This document shows, piece by piece, positions 54,922 to 64,000 of a stretch of 64,000 bases of DNA. Position 1 is the first letter of the stretch. Each line of letters begins with the position of its first letter. The DNA lies in NCBI RefSeq assembly GCF_016859125.1, contig NZ_CP069338.1, forward strand, positions 8,993,501 to 9,057,500, in the 5' to 3' direction. A model generated the notes under the pieces. That model made no database searches. It was not told the DNA's origin and was given only the letters and a program-made list of their open reading frames with translations. The DNA comes from Archangium violaceum. GTDB lineage: Bacteria > Myxococcota > Myxococcia > Myxococcales > Myxococcaceae. The position numbers and the translations under genes were made by a program.

Positions 54922-55701
54922 TCAGCCCGGGGGCAGGTGATCAACTACGAAGCGCACGGCTTCCACCACGACCTCTGGCTCCGTGAGCTGCGGGAAGTGC
55001 CCGCTTCGGCTGGCGATCATCTGCTTTCCTTGGGGCGACAGTGCAGCCAGGCGCCGCTGGTGTTCCGCCCGTGCGGCGAGGGCTTGCGCCGGGGTGGCCC
55101 AGGCCATGGCGGGTCTGCCGCCCGTCACGACGACAAATGGGACGTCTGGGAAGGGGCCTGCGCGCTGGATGAGGTCGACGGTGCGTGAAACGTGTCCAGT
55201 CTCTCCGAGCTCATCCTTTCCGAAGATTGAATCGAGCGTGCGCTGGGCGAAACGTTGAAAGCCGTTTTGATACCTGGCCATGACGCTGACGTCTTCGGGA
55301 GCGGTGGCCTCGAGCAGCACCACGCCTGAAACCTCAGTTGGGAATGTCCGGGCGAAGAGATTGACGGCGAGGCCGCCGAGCGAATGACCCACCAGGAGGT
55401 AGGGCGGAGACAGGTTGGCGTGAAGCAGGAGCGCACGGAGCGACTCGACGATGACCTCTCCGGTCTGCGGTACAACCGGCTTCCCGCTGCCGCCGATACC
55501 TGGGCGGTTGTACGCGAAGACGGTTCCCAGGGCGGACAGTGGCTCCCACACCCTGAGCCATCCCTCGATGGGGCCGCCGGAACCATTGATGAGAACGATG
55601 GTGGGGGAGCCCTGCCCTGCAATGATGTACTCGAGGGCCTGCCCATTGATGCTGGCCTTCTGCTTCGTGCTGGAAAGAGACCCGAGTCTGTTGTTCATCA
55701 T
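54922..55701 (-). CDS. Alpha/beta hydrolase attached to the right toxin cassette
   Basis: 259 aa. Oxyanion region INGSGGPIEGW, nucleophile elbow LVGHSLGGLAVN, an acid candidate in VVVTGGRPA-following strand, and the His in SRSGHFPQLTEPEVV: a standard hydrolase triad. Substrate unknown. It begins 4 bases after the stop of the right immunity gene, so it is the third gene of the toxin-immunity transcript. The left cassette has no equivalent; there a GH6 gene ends at that place. Confidence 0.85.
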   Translation of the reverse strand: MMNNRLGSLSSTKQKASINGQALEYIIAGQGSPTIVLINGSGGPIEGWLRVWEPLSALGTVFAYNRPGIGGSGKPVVPQTGEVIVESLRALLLHANLSPPYLLVGHSLGGLAVNLFARTFPTEVSGVVLLEATAPEDVSVMARYQNGFQRFAQRTLDSIFGKDELGETGHVSRTVDLIQRAGPFPDVPFVVVTGGRPAMAWATPAQALAARAEHQRRLAALSPQGKQMIASRSGHFPQLTEPEVVVEAVRFVVDHLPPG

Positions 55702-55705
55702 GCTC

Positions 55706-56617
55706 TCAGTCCAAGAAGCGGCGTTCCCAGAGGAGTATCTCCTCTGGGTCCAGGTGGAAGTAAGGCAATTTCCAGTGATAGAGGTGGGGCTCCAGGACTC
55801 GGGCAAGCGCGCGGTGGAGGGGAAGCGTCTGGCCCGCCTCCAGGTCCCCCGTCTCCGGCTGTTCGCCGAGGGTGACGAGCACCCGGTCACCGCTCATCTC
55901 CTGGAGGGAGACGCCCGGGAGCGCCAGGCGTTCACGCAATGCGGCCACACCGCCGAGCTGACCGAGCACCGGTTGCCCGAGGAAGTTCATCCAGTGCACC
56001 CCTTCCACCCAGGTGTTCATCCGGAGGTTGGCCCCGCTCGATGCGAGGTGCACTCCCGGGTAGCGCGGGCGGATGAGCTCGAGGGCTTCACCAAAATCCC
56101 ATTTGTTCGAGCAGAGGACGAAGTCTACATACCCCGAGTTGAAGGGGAGTTCCGCCGCTAGATCGAGGGCTAGTGCACGGACCCGGTCCGGACCCCGCTC
56201 TTCCAGGTACTCCGTGGGCAGGCGCAGGTACAGGACGCTCACATCATCTTTTCGATCTGGCCAGGGCAGGGGGATGATGTCCAAGCCTCTGTAGTCCACG
56301 TGGAGTCCACCAATCCTGATGGGGTCATCCCACATTTGTATGAAGGCGGCTGTTTCGGGCCCCGGATCCAGCGTTTCCTTGCGGATTCCTTCCCATGCGG
56401 AGTCATCGAGCGGTTTCGCCTGCCCATCACCTGCGTTGTACCAGGCGAGTTGATGGGGATGTATCCGTTCACGGAAGAGTTCCAGGGCACGTATGATGAT
56501 GGGTGCAATCTGTTCGTTGGGGTGTTGCATGTAGAAACACATGAGCAGAGCGTCGTTTGCAATCAGTCCGCCGCGCTCATCGTGGTGTTTCAGTCTCGGG
56601 TATCGAATGGTGGGCAT
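55706..56617 (-). CDS. Immunity-type protein, right cassette
   Basis: 303 aa from ATG 56617, starting 3 bases after the toxin stop. Intact paralog of the left copy, beginning MPTIRYPRLKHHDERGG. It has DUF3396/type VI immunity-family character (DDPIRIGGLHVDYRGL, DVSVLYLRLPTEYLEERGP, MNTWVEGVHWMNFLGQPVLG). No signal peptide and no catalytic motif, so a cytosolic antitoxin is expected. Position just behind the nuclease-bearing lipoprotein supports the immunity role (inference). Confidence 0.75.
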   Translation of the reverse strand: MPTIRYPRLKHHDERGGLIANDALLMCFYMQHPNEQIAPIIIRALELFRERIHPHQLAWYNAGDGQAKPLDDSAWEGIRKETLDPGPETAAFIQMWDDPIRIGGLHVDYRGLDIIPLPWPDRKDDVSVLYLRLPTEYLEERGPDRVRALALDLAAELPFNSGYVDFVLCSNKWDFGEALELIRPRYPGVHLASSGANLRMNTWVEGVHWMNFLGQPVLGQLGGVAALRERLALPGVSLQEMSGDRVLVTLGEQPETGDLEAGQTLPLHRALARVLEPHLYHWKLPYFHLDPEEILLWERRFLD

Positions 56618-56620
56618 TTC

Positions 56621-57496
56621 TTACCAGTCCTCTCGTATTACGCCCTGTCGTGGAGAGACAAGCATGGGTTTGACCTGAAGGGCATGAAAATAAAGATCTC
56701 CCTGTGATTGATCTCTCCAGCGCCCTTTGGTGTACCGACTCCAGTAGGCTGAGTTGGTCTCCGGGCAAGGGAACTTGAGATCGTACACACGAACGATGAC
56801 GCCATTCTCATCCAAGAGGATGATGTCCGGCTCGATGGTGCCAGTCAGTCCCTTCCATCCCTGCGCCGACACGATCTGGCTTACCGTGTTTTCATCCATG
56901 TACTCCCATTGCCCCTTCTTTTCGTTGAACTGGAAACGAGGGTAGAGTCGGTAACGGTCCGGCGGTATCAGCTTATTCAGAGCTTCGCGCAGGCACGGCC
57001 AGGTTTGCTCATGCTTGAAGAGTCCCAGGTACGCGGCCCACGTCGTCTTTTCGCCAACCTTGATCTGTTCGCAGATTTCCCGGTCCGGACTCTTGCCATC
57101 GAAGTGGTAATCGTTGACATATTGGTCTGCTTGGCGGACACACTTCGTGATGGCCTTTTCGATTTTCGTGAGCAGGTCCGCGGCCAGTTCCACGCCCCGG
57201 CGCTCGGCCGAGTTGATCTGCGGCTTCATCGCCACCGCCGTGGCCACCGCCATGCCCGTGGCCAAGGCCTTCATTCCCAGGGATGTTGAGCGCCCCGCCA
57301 CTTCGGCCATCTCGGACGAGCCGGTACAACGCTCCCACTGGCCGGGGTGTTGCTTGAGGCAGCACTCGGGTGTCAGATCCCGTGGCCCGCATTCCCCCGT
57401 CACCTCGGCGAGCTCTGCCTCCAACAGGCACCCTGCCTGGAGCACGGTGAGAATCACCAGCGGCCACACGGGCACGCTCTTCACGGTACGACGCAT
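56621..57496 (-). CDS. Lipoprotein nuclease toxin candidate, right cassette
   Basis: 291 aa. The lipoprotein signal ends ILTVLQAGC (about Cys22). Residues about 25-130 form a Cys-containing N-module (ECGPRDLTPECCLKQHPGQW, RRGVELAADLLTKIEKAI). The C-terminal ~150 residues hold EPDIILLDENGVIVRVYDLKF, a textbook PD-x14-(D)xK nuclease core (about residues 220-240), then CPETNSAYWSRYTKGRW. Small size, lipid anchor and an immunity-type gene 3 bases downstream match a SitA-like outer-membrane-exchange toxin that would cut DNA or RNA in non-immune kin. It starts 21 bases from the divergent partner gene. Activity is inferred. Confidence 0.72.
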   Translation of the reverse strand: MRRTVKSVPVWPLVILTVLQAGCLLEAELAEVTGECGPRDLTPECCLKQHPGQWERCTGSSEMAEVAGRSTSLGMKALATGMAVATAVAMKPQINSAERRGVELAADLLTKIEKAITKCVRQADQYVNDYHFDGKSPDREICEQIKVGEKTTWAAYLGLFKHEQTWPCLREALNKLIPPDRYRLYPRFQFNEKKGQWEYMDENTVSQIVSAQGWKGLTGTIEPDIILLDENGVIVRVYDLKFPCPETNSAYWSRYTKGRWRDQSQGDLYFHALQVKPMLVSPRQGVIREDW

Positions 57497-57517
57497 GGAA
57501 TGCAGAATAGGGCCGCG

Positions 57518-58972
57518 ATGAGCAGGGAGATAGAGGAGATGGGCCCGGGTGGCGAGGAGCCACGGCAGGAGCCCGGAGGGCGGAGTCAACGCTGGCCGCG
57601 CCGCCGGGTCTTGCGCTGGGCCCTGGGACTGCTGCCCGCCATGGTGGGCGGGGGTTGGGCTGTCTTCAAGCGGTTCGGAGAACGCGAGCGGGACGTCGCG
57701 GTCGAGGAAGAGGAGGGGCCGGAGGATGGATGGGAAGCGGAATGGGGGCGAGCGAGAGGAGGACCCTCCAAGGAAAGAAAAGGGAATGAGGCCTGGGCCG
57801 TGGAGTTGACCCAGAAAGCGGCCTGGTTCAGCTTCGCGGGCGACTCGAGCGCGAGCCTCCAATTGGATTTGGCGATCAAGGCCGCTCCCTCCTATGCGCC
57901 GGCCCGATTGGTGAGCGCGTGCTGGTTCATGCAGGAAGGCCGGTGGGACCTGGTGCGGGAGGATCTCTCGGTCTCCACCATCAAGGACACCCCGGAGGGC
58001 CGCCTGCTGCGGGAACTCGCCGAACGTCAGCCCCGTGCTCCCGATTGGCGCCATGCCTTCTTCGATGCGTGGACGGCGCTCGGGCGGCCCGACTTCCGCA
58101 AGAGCACCCTGCTTCCCGTGCCGCTGGAGTGGAATCACCTGATCTCGACAGGCTTCACCCGGTCGCCGAAAGACGAGTCGTGGCGCTTTCCTCTGGCGGT
58201 GATGCATCCGGGATCGCTGGAGCAGGATCAACAGTGGGCGCTCGAGCAGGTCCGTGTCAGTCCCTCCGTGCCACTTCTCATGGCGCTGCGAGAGCAGTTG
58301 TATTCCTTCGAGGAACAAGCACCGCTGCGACGGTTCCTGCTCTCCGCGGTGGAGGAGCGGCTGGGGCAGCTTGCCGGTTCTTCCCCACGGACCCTCCAGC
58401 TCGCCCTGGCCTCCTTCCTGGCTGGCGGTTCGCTCTCGGCGCCCTTCACACGACAGGAGTTGGAGACACTCGAGAAGATCGTCTCGGTGCGTGAGTGGAA
58501 GCAGCCCTCGAGCGAGCAATTCTTCCTGGAGATGCGAGGGCTCGTCGGCATGATGTTCGCGCCTGGCCATCATGCCCTGGCAATGGCGACCCTGGCCCAG
58601 GGAGCGTCCCTTGGCTTGTCGCTCTTGGGAAAGGCCAGGGCCAGCAAGGCACACCTTTCCGAGGACGAGCAGCGGTGGATGGGGCGGCTGCTCTGGGATG
58701 TGGGGGCGCGCCTGCTCGAGCAGCGCTCACGCCTGGAATGGGAGACGGGGCTGCGACTCCAGATGTTTGGCTCCGAGTTGACGCAACACGTTCCGAGCCG
58801 GGAGCAATGCATCGCTCTATGGGTTGAGTTGGGGAAATGGGAGGAGGCCGTGAAACAGGCGGCCTACTACCGTTGGCCGCTGGCTCCGTTGGTGGAGGAG
58901 TCTTGCGCGCCACGAGCCCGGGACGAACTCGTATGGATGCAAGCCTTCGCGGGCAAGGGCGCGCTGCCTTGA
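57518..58972 (+). CDS. Membrane-anchored partner protein of toxin cassette, right copy
   Basis: 484 aa from ATG 57518. A basic stretch (WPRRRVLRW) and one membrane helix (about 31-49, WALGLLPAMVGGGWAVF) are followed by an acidic/charged linker (VEEEEGPEDGWEAEWG) and ~400 helical residues without a recognised family (FRKSTLLPVPLEWNHL, LLMALREQLYSFEEQ, ASKAHLSEDEQRWMGRLLWDVG). By the positive-inside rule the C-terminal bulk should face the periplasm. Only 21 bases separate its ATG from the divergent toxin ATG, so each promoter must lie inside the other gene or be elsewhere. Kept in both cassettes, it is probably an accessory of toxin transfer, maturation or protection. Confidence 0.68.
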   Translation: MSREIEEMGPGGEEPRQEPGGRSQRWPRRRVLRWALGLLPAMVGGGWAVFKRFGERERDVAVEEEEGPEDGWEAEWGRARGGPSKERKGNEAWAVELTQKAAWFSFAGDSSASLQLDLAIKAAPSYAPARLVSACWFMQEGRWDLVREDLSVSTIKDTPEGRLLRELAERQPRAPDWRHAFFDAWTALGRPDFRKSTLLPVPLEWNHLISTGFTRSPKDESWRFPLAVMHPGSLEQDQQWALEQVRVSPSVPLLMALREQLYSFEEQAPLRRFLLSAVEERLGQLAGSSPRTLQLALASFLAGGSLSAPFTRQELETLEKIVSVREWKQPSSEQFFLEMRGLVGMMFAPGHHALAMATLAQGASLGLSLLGKARASKAHLSEDEQRWMGRLLWDVGARLLEQRSRLEWETGLRLQMFGSELTQHVPSREQCIALWVELGKWEEAVKQAAYYRWPLAPLVEESCAPRARDELVWMQAFAGKGALP

Positions 58973-58982
58973 GCGATGTGTC

Positions 58983-60350
58983 TCAGGCCACCTGCTTCTG
59001 GGGTTGGCCGAACCGGGGCCGCACCTCGTCCAGCACCACGGGCATTCCCCTCGAGGGCGCGAACATGATGCTCCGGCGCACCATGTGGATGGGGCGCTTC
59101 GAGGCCAGCCGCAGCTTCGCCCGGCGCAGCATCGTGGCCAGGACCACCTTCATCTCGAACAACGAGAGCGCCATGCCCAGGCACCGGCGCGAGCCTCCCC
59201 CGAAGGGCAGCCACGCGTACGGGTCCGGCTTCTTCCCGAGGAAGCGCTCCGGTTGGAAGCTATCGGGCTCCGGGTAGATGTCCTCGCGCAGGTGGGTGAG
59301 CGCGATGCCCGGTACCAGCATCGTCTCGGGAGGCAGCGTGTAGGTGGACAGCTCGAACGGCACCTTCGTCCGGCGCGATACGAGCGGCACCACCGGCCTC
59401 AGCCGCAGCGTCTCCTTGATGACCGCGTCCAGGTACTCGAGCTGGCCGAGATGCTCCGCCTGGAGCTCCGTGTCTCCCACCACCCGCTCCAGCTCCTCGT
59501 GCACGCGAGCCAGGGCCTCGGGCGTGGAGAGCAGCCGCTCCACGGTGAAGCACATGCCGATCGCCGTGGTCTCATATCCCGCCACGATCACGGTGAAGAG
59601 CGCGTCGCGCAGCTCCCTGTCGGTGAGGGGCTGGCCCGCCTCGTCCCGGCTCTCCAACAGCAGGCTGAGCATGTCCTGGCGCCGGGGATCCGCCGGCTGC
59701 GCGCGCCGGTGGGCGATGAGCGCGTAGATGGCCTCGTCCACCTCCCGCTTCATCTTCGAGGCTCGCAGCCAGGGCACCTTCTGGAACACGTCCACTCCGC
59801 TGAGCGCCGGGATCAGGTACAGCGGCGAGGCGATGCTGTCCACGAGCCGCGGGAATCGCCTGGCGAAGAGCGCCAGTTCCTCCTTGCCCTCGATACCGAA
59901 GACGCTGCGCAGCAGGATCTCGATCGTGAGCGACATCATGCGCGGCAGCAGCGGGAAGGGTTTGCCCACGGGCCACTGCTCCAGCGACGCGTGGGTGGTC
60001 TCCCGCATCGGGCCGGCATAGGTGTGAAGCCTCTCCCCCTGGAACGGCGGCAGCAGCAGGCGCCGCAGCCGGATGTGCTCCGCTCCGTCCTGCATCACCA
60101 GGGAGCTCGATCCCACCAGCGGCAGAATCACCGCGTTGCCCTCTCCCGCGTGCAGCGCGTCCGGTGGGGCGTTGAAGATGCGTTTGATATCCTCGGGCGC
60201 GCTCACGAAGACGAACTCGCCCATGCCGGACATACGTAGGGTGAAGGTGTCTCCGTGACGCTTCCGTTGCTTCCTCAGGAATGACAGCGGGTCGGCCATG
60301 TACAGCGACATCTGCAGCGGGCTCGGCAGCGCGGGGCCTGGGGGGAGCAT
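58983..60350 (-). CDS. Cytochrome P450
   Basis: 455 aa. Heme-binding loop FGGGSRRCLGMAL with the thiolate Cys, ExxR in KETLRLRP, I-helix oxygen-activation site AGYETT, and PERF region DSFQPERFLG. No membrane anchor, so a soluble class needing ferredoxin partners or a shared reductase; none is encoded nearby. P450s of this length next to PKS genes usually hydroxylate or epoxidise the finished chain. It is divergent from the PKS gene at 60590, with 239 bases between them. Confidence 0.95.
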   Translation of the reverse strand: MLPPGPALPSPLQMSLYMADPLSFLRKQRKRHGDTFTLRMSGMGEFVFVSAPEDIKRIFNAPPDALHAGEGNAVILPLVGSSSLVMQDGAEHIRLRRLLLPPFQGERLHTYAGPMRETTHASLEQWPVGKPFPLLPRMMSLTIEILLRSVFGIEGKEELALFARRFPRLVDSIASPLYLIPALSGVDVFQKVPWLRASKMKREVDEAIYALIAHRRAQPADPRRQDMLSLLLESRDEAGQPLTDRELRDALFTVIVAGYETTAIGMCFTVERLLSTPEALARVHEELERVVGDTELQAEHLGQLEYLDAVIKETLRLRPVVPLVSRRTKVPFELSTYTLPPETMLVPGIALTHLREDIYPEPDSFQPERFLGKKPDPYAWLPFGGGSRRCLGMALSLFEMKVVLATMLRRAKLRLASKRPIHMVRRSIMFAPSRGMPVVLDEVRPRFGQPQKQVA

Positions 60351-60524
60351 GGATGATGACTACTGACTTCCAGCGGCGAAGTCACTGGGGGACCAAGGAC
60401 ATCCCCTCTCCTGATGACGTACCGTGGGTGAGGGTTCTCCCTCTGCTAGAGACAGTCGCCAGCTCCCTCGCCTGCAGACCGGATCCGGGGAACGCAAGAT
60501 GCTCATCGGACACCTGGTCTCTAA

Positions 60525-60553
60525 TTGACCTAAACTGCACAGATGCGTAGGGA
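60525..60553 (+). promoter_or_regulatory. Possible promoter of the second PKS gene
   Basis: A good -35, TTGACC (60525-60530), inside an AT-rich patch (CTAATTGACCTAAACTGCAC) is followed after 17 bases by TAGGGA, a poor -10. A start near 60560 would leave a ~30-base leader. The rest of the 60351-60589 spacer between the P450 and PKS genes shows no gene. Confidence 0.3.
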
Positions 60554-60589
60554 GTGAAACTCCTGACCCGCTCGTCCACTCTCCCCGAC

Positions 60590-64000
<3,411 letters not shown>

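Noticed and set aside
43900-59000. Insertion sequence or transposon as carrier of the duplicated cassettes
   Set aside because: No transposase, integrase or terminal inverted repeat was recognised at the edges; duplication by recombination is equally possible.

Overview
The window looks like chromosomal DNA of a large-genome myxobacterium, most likely of the Cystobacterineae (Archangium/Cystobacter/Melittangium-like). This is an inference. It rests on very high GC with strong third-position bias, frequent GTG starts, many lipoproteins, an MJ0042 zinc-finger/linker/membrane/TPR protein, lipoprotein toxin-immunity cassettes of the kind myxobacteria use for kin discrimination, and a large NRPS-PKS locus.

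1-14.6 kb holds, in order: a partial M15+M23-type peptidoglycan peptidase fusion overlapping a secreted partner gene (minus strand); divergent hutH and lysC; a ComEA-like helix-hairpin-helix protein; the MJ0042 zinc-finger protein; a membrane glycosyltransferase ended by a strong hairpin; a frameshifted pectate-lyase-like gene; and a two-gene unit (cysteine-free ribosomal protein L33 plus CobW/ZigA GTPase) behind an inverted repeat that may be a Zur operator.

14.9-31 kb starts with a lipoprotein toxin/immunity cassette (14.9-18.8 kb). Housekeeping genes follow: GNAT acetyltransferase, NlpC/P60-like lipoprotein, repeat lipoprotein, UvrD/Rep helicase, a short Hsp70 with an SCP2-like and a coiled-coil protein, two identical tRNA-Val(CAC) genes, TerC and HtpX. 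A CMAH/NamH-type metallo-beta-lactamase-fold protein then overlaps an Sfp-type phosphopantetheinyl transferase.

31.6-64 kb is a biosynthetic locus in two blocks. The left block has a type II thioesterase and a 3268-aa hybrid synthetase (C-A(Gly)-NMT-PCP-KS-AT-DH*-KR-ACP plus docking tail). The right block has a cytochrome P450 and a second PKS (docking-KS-AT-DH...) running off the edge. Between them lie about 16.6 kb of genes with no obvious biosynthetic role: a GH6 glucanase, a SWIM/DUF5691/MoxR/DUF5682/VWA system with a MarR regulator, and two paralogous three-gene toxin-immunity cassettes flanking that system in the same orientation.

The paired cassettes are the most interesting part. The right copy (55.7-59.0 kb) looks intact: a lipoprotein with a PD-(D/E)XK-like nuclease core, an immunity-type protein, and a divergent membrane-anchored partner. 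The left copy (44.0-46.8 kb) is damaged in all three genes. Its toxin has lost the nuclease core in frame, its immunity gene has a one-base deletion just after the ATG, and its partner gene has lost the membrane segment through a frameshift and deletion.
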